Assembly (NCBI RefSeq): GCF_902459465.1
Contig: NC_047080.1
Span: 11,196,866 to 11,260,865 of the forward strand
DNA length: 64,000 bases
Reading direction: 5' to 3'
DNA from: Asterias rubens
Lineage: Eukaryota; Echinodermata; Asteroidea; Forcipulatida; Asteriidae
Every line of letters begins with the position of its first letter. Position 1 is the first letter of the stretch. The notes under the pieces are model-generated. The model made no database searches and was not told the DNA's origin. It worked only from the letters and a program-made list of their open reading frames with translations. Made by a program: the position numbers and the translations under genes. Shown in pieces: positions 23,601 through 32,856 of the stretch.

Positions 23601-26600
23601 CAATCTGTTGAATCTATCGATCAGGAATCCATAAATGTTGAGCCCCAAACTACTGATGAAGACCTTTTGATTGAAGAAAATGGCCTGTTGAAAAAGAAGA
23701 TTATACCAAGTGGACAAACTGAGGATGAAGGAGAACTAAGTACAGTCAATGGCCTTTTGGGAGAAATAACAAAGAAAAAGAAGAAAAAGAAGAAAAAGGC
23801 GACACATGCAACTCGAGATAACTGGAAGCTCATCTCACAATCCGATGATAACTCCGTCTCGGAATATTCTCCAAACGAGGTCGGGCAAGACTCTGAGTCA
23901 GACGCAACAGATGGAGAAACCTCGGAAGATATAACAAAAAAACAGAATAAGAAGAAGAAAAAGAAGAAAAAAATGGCGACACATGCAACTCAGGATAACT
24001 CTGATCAGCTCAACTTAAAAGACAACGATAACTCTGTCTCAGAATATTCCTGTAACGAAGCAAGTCAAGACTCCGAGTCAGAAGCAACAGATGGAGAATC
24101 CTCATCCTCTGACCTTTCCTCCGATTGCGACCGGGAAGATTTCCGAAAACTAGACATCTCATCTCTACCTTGGCTTGTGAAGAGCGAGAGAGGTTTTTTT
24201 AGGCAAGAAACCATTGAGGATTGTCCCGTGCTTCATATGCGGAACCATTATTATAAGAAAGAGCGGGAAGCTTTACGTAAACAAGGTGGGTACATCTGCA
24301 GCTCAGGGTTTAATCTTTGAATCTGTCGAAAGGGCAAGGCCATTTTCATTTTGCAAAGGGCAGTTGCACTGGAAAATCTTAAAATCTACAGGGAATTTTT
24401 GAAGGGGCACCAATGTCAAAACCAGGGGCAAACAAAAGAAATAGTATACCGATTATCTCAGTGTGGATTATCTGTATGGTTTGCCTGTAACTTTTTAAAG
24501 TGACTAGCCATATACACTTATCATTTTTACAATACACAAGAAGCACAATGCGCTTTGAGCTATCACAATATTGTTGATTTTTTCCTCAATCGGTTTTGTT
24601 GAACTTATCCCTCTTCTTGTTTCTATTTCTCAAGGACATACGGTCGTAGAAGGACGATGGAGTGGGCTTGAGGAAGCACGCATGAGAAAAAATCTTGAAA
24701 AGTTTTGCAAAGTAAGTTGAGAATATTCTTCAAACGTTGCGTTTTTGAAAACTAAAACAAACCAGAAACTATATCTTTGGTTTTGTAACAATTTAATTGT
24801 TTTAATTGTGTTACAGTTTTTTAGTATTACTATTATTAGTGTTATTGTTTTAGTGGCTTTAGCTTATCATTTGCAAAATAAATTATTGTGTTCCTCCCCT
24901 CTCGCCACTTCCGCTTTTTAGGCTTATGGGATAGAAAACCATTTAATTTTGCTGATTCCTTCGCGGTTTGGTCTGGTACAAGAGGTTAGAAGATTTTTGA
25001 AGTCTACAAAAATGCTGGTTAAACTTGGTACGTAAGTAAAGTTAATTGTCAAATAATAAACCACGGTCGTATGGCTTATGTCCAACTTGGGCAGCGTTCG
25101 CCATGTAAGTACATTGCTATGTCATTAATGTTTCTTTTTAGTGTGCTTACGATTAGCAGCACTCATGAAGTGGAAAATTGCGCAGTAGGCACAAAAACAG
25201 CTGTTAAGCGGCTCTATGAAATTGGGCCCAAGTGAATTTCCCAGAGAATGCTGAGCTGCATTTTGGTTGACTACTACATTCACCCATGTCAACCCTGGAA
25301 AGTTCTCACCAAAGCTACCCCTTTTTTTGAGCACAGGTAGTTGTAATATTTTCTCTTTGATTACTTTATGTTATTTATTAATATATTTTATTACAGGAAT
25401 GAACAAAAATTAAATCATAATTTTAAAAGGAAATAATGTAATCTTCACCCCCTCCCAGCTGAAGGCATTCATCGGACATTGAATACTGTGTATATTCGAG
25501 CTTTCAAACTCTTTGACCCTTGGCACCTTGGACGGTAAGTAACCAACTCTAAGTTCAGAAATTGATATTTATCTTTTATTCATAAATACCTCAGACAGTT
25601 TTGCTATTCCTATTGGTGGAGAGCGTGTCACGTGGGTGTGTATAAACCTTTGTTTGTGACCGGTAAAAAGTGTTAATTCATGGGCGTGACACGCGACCTT
25701 GCACCTGTTCTTATAAGACAGTTTCTTCATTTCTATTGGTCGAGAGAACAGCTTAAACAGTTGTGCCACATCACCCGATACGCGCGACGCCCACAGCATT
25801 CCCTTAAAAGGAGTTGTTTACCAAAGGGCGGCGGAGGGCTTTACCATTTCATAGCTGGAGGGGTGTTGTGTTGAAAGAAATCATTTAACAATTAAAATGT
25901 TTGCATTTATTTTACTTTTTGACCAAAAAGTGATGATGTTTTTGACCGAAAAGGTATTTATGAATGGGAATTAAAGTGTGTTGAATCGGTTTTCAACTAG
26001 TGGTTTAAACCCGCCGAGGCCTGGTTCTTGATATTATTTACCTCGACTTCATCTCGGTAAAATTATCAAGAACCAGGCCTCATTGGGATTAAACCACAAG
26101 TTGAAAACCTCTTCACCACACATTGATTCCCTTAGTCAAATAAAATAAGCTGTTGAAATTTATAACCAAAAGGATATGGGATTTAAGGCATTGCATGTTG
26201 AGGTATCAATATATATTTGGTTGCACTGTGTGGTAACACTGTGTGTGTGTCATAATCTACTTACTGGGTAGATTTAGTTCTTTTGAGAACTTGTCTTGCT
26301 TTAAAGGCAGTGGACACTATTGGTAATTGCTCAAAATAATTATTAGCATAAAACCTTAATTGGTAACAAGTAATGGGGAGTTGTTGATAGCATGAAACAT
26401 TGCGAAAAACAGCTCCCTCTGAAGAAACAAAGTCTTTGAGATAGAAGTAATTTTCCATGAATTTGATTTCAAGACCTCAGATTAAGAGTTTGAGGTCTAT
26501 AAATCAAGCATCTGAAAGCACACAACTTTGTGTGACAAGGTTGTTTTTTCTTTCACTATTATCTCGCAACTTCAACGACTGATTGAGCTCAAATTTTTAC

Positions 26601-29600
26601 AAGTTTGTTATTTTATGCTTATGTTGAGATACACCAAGTGAGAAGACTGGTCTTAGACATTTACCAATACATTGTATTGGCCAATGTCTTTAAATTCTAC
26701 TACCGCAGTGGAGAGATTTTTGGAATTCAAAAGAACTGTCCTGCTCTTCAATTTATGCCTGAGCGGAAGGTAGGAAAAGGGCACAGACTACCACTGTTTT
26801 AAAGGCAGTGGACACTAATGGTAATTACTCAAAATAATTATTAGCATAAAACGTTACTTGGTGACGAGTAATGGGGAGAGGTTGATGGCATAAAACATTG
26901 TGAGAAACGACTCCCTCTGAAGTGACATAGTTTTCGAGAAAGAAATAATTTTCCACGAATTTGATTTTGAGACCTCAGATTTAGAATTTGAGGTCTCGAA
27001 ATCAACCTTCTAAATGCACACAACTTCGTGTGACAAGGGTGTTTTTTCTTTCATTATTATCACGCAACTTCGACGAACAATTGAGCTCAAATTTTCACAG
27101 GTTTGTTACTTTATGCATATGTTAAGAAACTCTAAGTGAGAAGACTGGTCTTTGACAATTGCCAATAGTGTCCAGTATCTTTAATGGATTGAGGGGACAT
27201 CTCATTAATAACTTCACTACTGTGGAGTGAGTTCTTTAAAATTGGTCTCCTCGTCAGGACCTGTGGTATAAATGCAGTTGTCTTTTGCAATTTCAGCTTT
27301 TCTAAAAAGGAGCGAAATAAAGTGATACGGCTGGAGAAGAAGTATGGACATAATTGGCAATATATTGGAAACAGGGTACAGCGGTCAAATGAATGCGTCC
27401 GGTATCTATGGAAGAACTATGGAGGGCGTGAGTAAACAAGTCCACCATTATAAGAATTTCTGAGTTGGGTCACAAAAACATGGAAATAATGCATTAAATT
27501 TACTAATCAAACGCGTTGCCCCGCAACTAGTCCCAACTACGATACTGATTGGGACTAATTTTTAATTCCAAGATGCATTGCAGCATCAGCCGGTAAACAA
27601 AACGAAAACAGAAAATTTGTCTGGATTTTTGGCCAGTGCTCTGAATATGTGTAACAGGCTTTGTACTGCAGCAAGTGTGTTAAAAACATTGATTTACTTG
27701 GGTCAATAAACTTAATGCTAAAATAATTTTCGTCTGATTTGTGTGAAATTGTTTTATAAACTCATTTCTCAAAAACTACAGCACCTCAGAAAGTAACATT
27801 GTAAGGGAAGCTTTCTACCATCAGTATCTTTAAACTGCGTAAGTTTTATGTAAATCTGTTAATACATTTGTGTTTTCTGTCGTACCACAGTACCAAAACT
27901 CTTTAAAGGAACACGTTGCCTTGGATCGGCTGAGTTGGTCTATAAAAAGCGATTGAAACCGTTTGTTATGAAATGCATATGGTTAGAAAGATGTTTTAAA
28001 AGTAGAATATAATGATCCACACATCACTCAAAATTGCACGGTTTTTCTTTTACGTCGTGAACTAACACTTATGCAAGTCAAAAATTTGACTCCCATAACT
28101 GGCCGGCCGTTTTAGTCGACGAGGTAAAATGAAAACCACGCAATTTCGAGGCATATTTGTGTAGATCACTGTGTTCTATTTTTACAACATCTTTCTAATC
28201 ATATTTATAACAAACGGTTACAGAACGCTTTTCAAAGACCAACTCGGCCGATCCAAGGCAATGTGTTCCTTTAAAGATTGGTCCTTATAAATACTCTATG
28301 GTTCATACTACTCACTCAGGGAAAGGTAAATGGTTGAAATTTGAAGAGAAACAACTTTACGATGCTGTAATGGAGATTACGGCACACTTGGAAGGACGTA
28401 TCGACAGGTTTGTCGGAGTCCCATGGAAGAAAGTGGCAGAGAAGGTTCCAACGCGAAATTCTGTTTGTTGCTGCAATAAATGGTGAGAGCTTCTTGTACA
28501 TGAGGGTGTAGTGTTGTTTTGGGTATTTTTGTCCAGTTGTGTCAATAACAAACTTTCTAAAGACCATGTCACCTTATTGAAATAAGAAAAAGAAAAAAAA
28601 GACACAACTATGTAGCACCTTATAAGGGTTTAAAAGTGCTACGGCGCATTCAGCAGCCACAGCCAGGAACATCGGGGCGAACCCCTTCTCTTCGCTTCAT
28701 TTTGGTCAGCAACGACTGTCACCTCCACCCTACACACATTGCTTCCACGTGCTCTCATTGGTATGTTCTCAACACTTGAGCATAATCTCAAAGAAGATTG
28801 AAGTTGAATCTTATTTTTGGTTTTGTTTTTTGTTTTGGCAGGAATAGTTCTTTGGGCTGGCGATTCAAGGAAAGGAAAAAGCATAAGTGGCAGGCGAATG
28901 ATTATATTGAGTTACTTGAATTGTAAGTCCAGGTACCAGACTGTTCTCGGTTTAAAAGCGTTCTCCTCGACATGCATCACATTTCATTACTCGGCCGGAT
29001 GTGTGTTGATCGTTTCTTTTATTTATTTTTGCATCCTTTAAAGATTAAATTTAATTTTGTGATCAACTCATTTTTCAATTGATAGAGTCCTTATGAAAAT
29101 GGAGGAAAATTACAAGTCTCTAACCTCCCATGAAAGGAACCGGACACTATTGGTAATTACTCAAAATAATTGTTGGCATAAAAACTTAATTGAAAGGAGC
29201 AATGGAGAGTTGTTGATAGTATAACACATTTTGAGAAACTCCTCTATCTGAAGTAACATGGTTTTTGAGAAAGAAGTAATTTCTCACTAGAATATTTGAA
29301 TCGATGTTCCAGACCTCAGCCAAGGTTTCGAATTCAAGCATCTGAAAGAACACAACTTGTGTGACAAGGGTTTTTTTCGTCCATTATTTTCTCGCAACGT
29401 CGACAACCAACTGAGTTCACATTTTCATAGGTTTGTTATTTGATGCATATGTTGAGATACACCAATTGAGAAGACTGGTCTTTAAAATTACCAAAGGTGT
29501 CCAGTGTCTTTAAAATGGTCAAATACAAAGAGAAGTGTAATTTCAGGCTTGAGCTTCAGTTTGTCAGTCTAGTTTCATTATTCGATTTCATTAGTTAAAG

Positions 29601-31027
29601 GGTCTATGTAACTTTTGTAAGACAAAAAACACAATGTTCACAGATTTACACTAAACTCACACAGTTTCTAGATAATGATAGTAGAAAGCTTCCCTGAAAA
29701 TATTACGTGCTGAGGTGCTGTAGTTTTGGGGAAATGAGTAAAAACATTGATATGAAAATAATTTTCGTCTCATGAGACAAAAATTATTTTAATAATTTAC
29801 AAACGTATTTTCTTGACATTGTTTTACTCATTTCTCAAAAACTACCACACCTCAGTAAGTAATATTTGAAGGGAAGCTTTCCACTATCATTATCTTCAAA
29901 CCCAGTAAGTTTAATGTAAATCTATGGACATTTTGAAAAAGTACCCAAATCCTTTAATTTTTGTGAATTTTTTTTTTCAGGGTGGATGCTTCAAATGTGA
30001 GAGAGGAGTTTGAAATAGACTGGTCGAGCATTTTAGAGAAGCTCAGTGACCGGTAAGTTTGTCATTCACCAGCAACCACCAATATTACTCCATATTTTCC
30101 TTTTCTAGCCTGAAAACAAATTTTTCACCCCGCACAACCGGCACAAGGAAGCTATGACAATACAAAACCAAGAGAACAAAGTATACCTTGGAATAAAATG
30201 TATACAGTTTTACAGAAAGGTAGGTTGTTGAATTATGTAGCACCTTATAAGGGTTTACAAGGTGCTACGGCGCATTCAGCAGCCACAGCCAGGAACGTCA
30301 GGGTGAACCCCTTCCCTTTTCGGTAAGTGCACTGGTTTTTTTCCACTTGCATTACACAACACATGGAACCAATGGCTTTACGTCCCATCTGAAGGACAAA
30401 GCAATGGTAAAGTGTCTTGCTTAAGGACACAAGTGTCACGGCTGGGGATTCGAACCCACACTCTGCTGATCAGAAACACCAGAGGTTGAATTCGGTGCTC
30501 TTAACCACTCGGCCAAGATGCTTCAATAAAACAATAATAAAGCCATGACTTAGTTTTTTTTTTCTTCAGAATAACTTATTTAAAAACTCTCTGGTCTTTG
30601 ATCCAACTTGATCCATCTTCTCGTTTGCTTCTCCAGGGTCTGTAGTAGGATGCAACTAAAGACTTTGTGGCATAAACTTAAGATGAAGTATGCACCCAAC
30701 AACTTCTTCATGGAGTATTGCGGTAAGCAGAGAGCTTAAATAATTAATTTTTGTAAAGCCCAATTTGACGTGTTTTTGGTGGTCGCTAGTGACCACCTTG
30801 TGCACCAAAGAGTTAAAAAGACGGAGACGTTGGTGTAACATTTTGTCTTTGTTTATCCCCCAGACATTTTAGACACTTTGTTTGAGAAAGCTCTTCCTGC
30901 TTTGAAAGTGGCTGCTGCTGAGCATGAGGAAGTCATGGCCAAAAGGGCTGCAAAACAGCAGAAAAAAAACTCTAAAGTCTATATTATCTTGGATTCAGAT
31001 GAAGACTCCGCTGACGATTGGATGTAA
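20675..31027 (+). CDS. TTF1: TTF1-like RNA polymerase I termination factor (Myb domains), complete
   Basis: TTF1/Reb1-type proteins bind rDNA terminators through C-terminal Myb-like repeats, stop Pol I and block replication forks in the nucleolus. Exons: 20675-20683, 21780-24285, 24635-24711, 24922-25027, 25459-25534, 27297-27427, 28320-28482, 28842-28922, 29981-30052, 30637-30722, 30864-31027; phases agree and give about 1156 aa. The first exon is only ATG ACT CTG; an alternative start is ATG 21813. Exon 2 (835 codons) is a chain of lysine runs (up to K8-K10) alternating with acidic, serine-rich spacers. Exons 3-10 (residues about 839-1103) carry Myb-like pieces: VEGRWSGLEEARMRKNLEKF, KKYGHNWQYIGNRV, NEQ-like NECVRYLWKNY, GKWLKFEEKQLYDAV, RMQLKTLWHKLK. 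The end is acidic (DSDEDSADDWM). Human TTF1 is about 905 aa, so the N-terminus is expanded. It could instead be named DMTF1-like, but the C-terminal order fits TTF1 better. Confidence 0.9.
20755..20886. repeat. Family G palindromic MITE, TTF1 intron 1, first copy
   Basis: GGAAAAGTTTCCGTATGGCG at the left and its inverse at the right, about 132 bp, with the asymmetric core ATATCCCTTTTTGTAAAAAT. The second copy at 21325-21459 is in the opposite orientation. Confidence 0.88.
21325..21459. repeat. Family G palindromic MITE, TTF1 intron 1, inverted copy
   Basis: GGGATAACTTTCCGTATGGC at the left; CGGAAACTTTTCCC at the right. Its core reads ATTTTTACAAAAAGGGATAT, the inverse of the copy at 20755. 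The pair can form a long hairpin in the primary transcript. Confidence 0.88.
21816..24060 (+). repeat. In-frame coding repeats in TTF1 exon 2
   Basis: The exon repeats modules in frame. One is an acidic threonine/serine unit (DGQESVTIE, DGQESVTGK, NEESVEPRTTDED, DQESINVEPQTTDED). A second is RGE(T/N/S)VLT with a downstream NDDNLE. A third, near the end, occurs twice: KK(K/M)ATHAT then DNSVSEYS and ATDGE. Lysine tracts of K4-K10 separate them. This indicates growth by internal duplication of AAG-rich sequence. Confidence 0.85.
25966..26131. repeat. Long inverted-repeat MITE in TTF1 intron 5
   Basis: Arms of about 70 bp start GGGAATTAAAGTGTG and end GATTCCC; inner parts GAGGCCTGGTTCTTGATA and TATCAAGAACCAGGCCTC match exactly. 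The loop is only about 20-30 bp, so the unit is almost a pure palindrome. Confidence 0.85.
26301..26693 (+). mobile_element. Family A MITE, insertion 1 in family J
   Basis: Starts TTAAAGGCAGTGGACACTAT and ends with the sequence CCAATGTCTTTAA; TTAA is present at both edges. Confidence 0.88.
26799..27184 (+). mobile_element. Family A MITE, insertion 2 in family J
   Basis: Starts TTAAAGGCAGTGGACACTAA and ends CAATAGTGTCCAGTATCTTTAA in inverted relation. It lies 106 bp after insertion 1, in the same orientation. Confidence 0.88.
27700..27903. mobile_element. Family C MITE, 3' part only
   Basis: Matches the right half of the complete copy at 29595-29957 (CTCATTTCTCAAAAACTACA then AGTAA(C/T)ATT and GGGAAGCTTTC). 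It directly abuts the family B element that starts at 27902. Confidence 0.75.
27902..28276. mobile_element. Family B MITE in TTF1 intron 6
   Basis: Termini TTTAAAGGAACACGTTGCCT and, inverted, GGCAATGTGTTCCTTTAAA; about 375 bp, with long internal symmetry and a central TTTGACTCCCATAA region. Other copies: 1396-1664 (central deletion) and about 39067-39242 (decayed). It ends 44 bp before exon 7. Confidence 0.88.
28612..28770. repeat. tRNA-derived SINE fragment
   Basis: TATGTAGCACCTTATAAGGG and GCGCATTCAGCAGCCACAGC match the left part of the SINE at 30234-30522; the tRNA-like part is missing. Confidence 0.75.
29132..29514 (+). mobile_element. Family A MITE in TTF1 intron 8
   Basis: A diverged copy (CCGGACACTATTGGTAATTA) ending CCAAAGGTGTCCAGTGTCTTTAA in part. 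It is the most diverged full-length member in this window, so probably older. Confidence 0.82.
29595..29957. mobile_element. Family C MITE, complete copy
   Basis: Termini TTAAAGGGTCTATGTAAC and AATCCTTTAA. The two halves are near-palindromic: GAGGTGCTGTAGTTTTGGGG with TTCTCAAAAACTACCACACC. It ends about 25 bp upstream of the exon 9 acceptor (exon starts 29981). Confidence 0.85.
30234..30522 (-). mobile_element. tRNA-derived SINE in TTF1 intron 9
   Basis: Read on the minus strand from 30522 it starts with a Leu/Ser-type tRNA head (TTGGCCGAGTGGTTAAGAGC), has the B box GGTTCGAATCCC, then ACACTTGTGTCCTTAAGCAA, and ends with ACCTTGTAAACCCTTATAAG. A near copy lies at 37436-37715. Confidence 0.88.
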
Positions 31028-31805
31028 AGAGACGACTTTATTTTGTGAAGGTGATGAGGGATGTGGCAGTGGCCAGGAGGACTAGCTTGGTGTAAATTAG
31101 TCTTGAACACAACCACTTACCATCTAGTAAATGTTTGTGTATTAACAGAGGAGGTTTATAGACAGAAGTTGCAGCTTGAAAAGAGACTAACATGTTTCAG
31201 ATTAGTCTCTGAAACAAACGCTTATTATCAAATAAATGTTTGTGAATGGATACTGAATGGAGATTTCACCTCCAGTCTCTATTGGTAACAACACTGTTTT
31301 TGTGCATTGTGCATCTCGTTTTTTTTTTAACAAAGATGTTATCATGTTACTTTGGTACAATTATATATTATACATACACTTTGAAATGTACAAAATTTGT
31401 AAATGGTTGCTGGGGTGGCCAGGGGTAGCATTTAAAGGGAGGGGGGGGGGGTTGTTCCATGTGGGCTTGTAGCTCAAAAGACTTACCGAACCAAAATGTT
31501 TGTCAAATAAGACCAGAATCAAAGTGAGAAGAAAAACTATTTAAACTGTTTTTTTTTAATATTGTTGGTGATACTTCCATACTCGATGGAATTTATAGAT
31601 ATTTTATTGGAGTTAGAGTCAAAATGTGAACATCATTTAAAAAAGTTAAATATGAGTGATGGTATTGTTATTGAAAAACACAAAACGGCCAATATAGACT
31701 AACATGGTTTAAATAGGTATGAAGCTTTCACTTGTTTATCTGTCTCCATTCTTTTAACTTTGGAGGACACAATATCACACAAAACTCTGCAATTTCCGTT
31801 ATCAA

Positions 31806-32102
31806 CCCGGGCCCAATTTCATAAAATGTGTAAGCTGCCATTTTGTGCTTACGGAGCGTTCCTTAGCAGAATTTCTATTTCATAAAGCTGTGTTTACTGT
31901 AAGCAAGGGTAAATGCTGGCTAACCCGCGGTAAGCACACTAGTGACTTAACAATGCAAATCCACGGTGGACATACATGCGCACCTAATGTTCCGCTCATT
32001 TGAGAAATCATAGTGAGATACGCTTATGTTTTACGCACATTTTTCTGCAACAGTAATAAGTACAAGAATTTGCTTACGAGTCGATATGAAATTGTGGCCC
32101 AG
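31806..32102. mobile_element. Family D MITE between TTF1 and DDX31
   Basis: Starts GGGCCCAATTTCATAAAATG and ends ATATGAAATTGTGGCCCA, about 297 bp, with subterminal GTAAGC/GCTTAC words in both orientations. Confidence 0.82.
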
Positions 32103-32730
32103 CTAGGTAAGTTTTTACAACCGTTTTAACTTTGTTTTGTCAATGAATTTCACTTCATTTCTATCACCCTCTGTTAAAAATGTGTACAATTTATGAGGGA
32201 TAAGGTATCAGTTTTTAAACACTTTTGAAGTATTTTATTATGATTTTAGCGCTACATGTACTTGTAAATATTAAACATTCATTGCACAAGGTATGATCAT
32301 ACAAAATAGTTATTTCACTGAAATAGGTTGTCATTTATGTTTACTGATAGTTTTACGACTTATGGAGAACATTTTTTGTAATCATAGAGTGCATTCTTTG
32401 AAATTTATGTGATTAATAATGTTGTCAAATTTATATGTTTGAAAACCACTCTCGGCAAAAAACTTGAATTAAACAAATTTGAATAATTTTAATCCTTGCT
32501 CCAGATGTCTATGTTTTGACTTTGAGTTATTATTTTGTTTCAACATTATTTTTTAAAGGATTAGTAAATGATAAGCTTAAACAGAAACATTTAATTTCAA
32601 TTATGGGTAATGTGGTGTAATTCAAATCCTTATAAACTTGTTTCGATGGTATTATTTTTAGGTTATTCCTCTCTTGTATTTGCTCGTATGTAGTCCCTTT
32701 AAACAAAACCTACAAATATTTATGGTCAAT

Positions 32731-32740
32731 AGAGGGCGCT
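32731..32740 (+). promoter_or_regulatory. CTCF-like AGAGGGCGCT motif upstream of DDX31
   Basis: Exact 10-mer in TCAATAGAGGGCGCTATGA, 116 bp upstream of the DDX31 start codon, so within the presumed promoter. The function is inferred from resemblance only. Confidence 0.35.
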
Positions 32741-32856
32741 ATGACAGCCACATGTTTCGTTTCGGCGTGGAGGCCGAGATTGTCAAAACGTAAACAGGGT
32801 CAGTACGTGAGTTGCTATTTTCACTCATTTTGACTTTTTACACGTAAATTTTCACG

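Larger units (their letters stand above)
26170..27290 (+). mobile_element. Family J repeat broken by two family A MITEs (TTF1 intron 5)
   Basis: Family J sequence (GAGGTATCAATATATATTTG at 26200, CTACTACCGCAGTGGAG at 26698, then CACTACTGTGGAGTGAGTTC at 27215) is collinear with the uninterrupted copy at 49233-49590, but is split by complete MITEs at 26301-26693 and 26799-27184. Both insertions sit at TTTAA-like sites. Confidence 0.8.
31028..32856. other. TTF1-DDX31 intergenic region
   Basis: 1.8 kb between two genes on the same strand. It holds the likely TTF1 3'UTR (an AATAAA at about 31221 is a weak candidate signal), a G tract near 31441-31450, a full family D element at 31806-32102 and unique AT-rich sequence. 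The DDX31 promoter must lie just left of 32857, where a CTCF-like motif is found at 32731. No TATA box is evident. Confidence 0.55.

Noticed and set aside
21973-23833. Phe/Leu/Ser-rich antisense frames opposite TTF1 exon 2
   Set aside because: They are the reverse reading of AAG-rich lysine codons.
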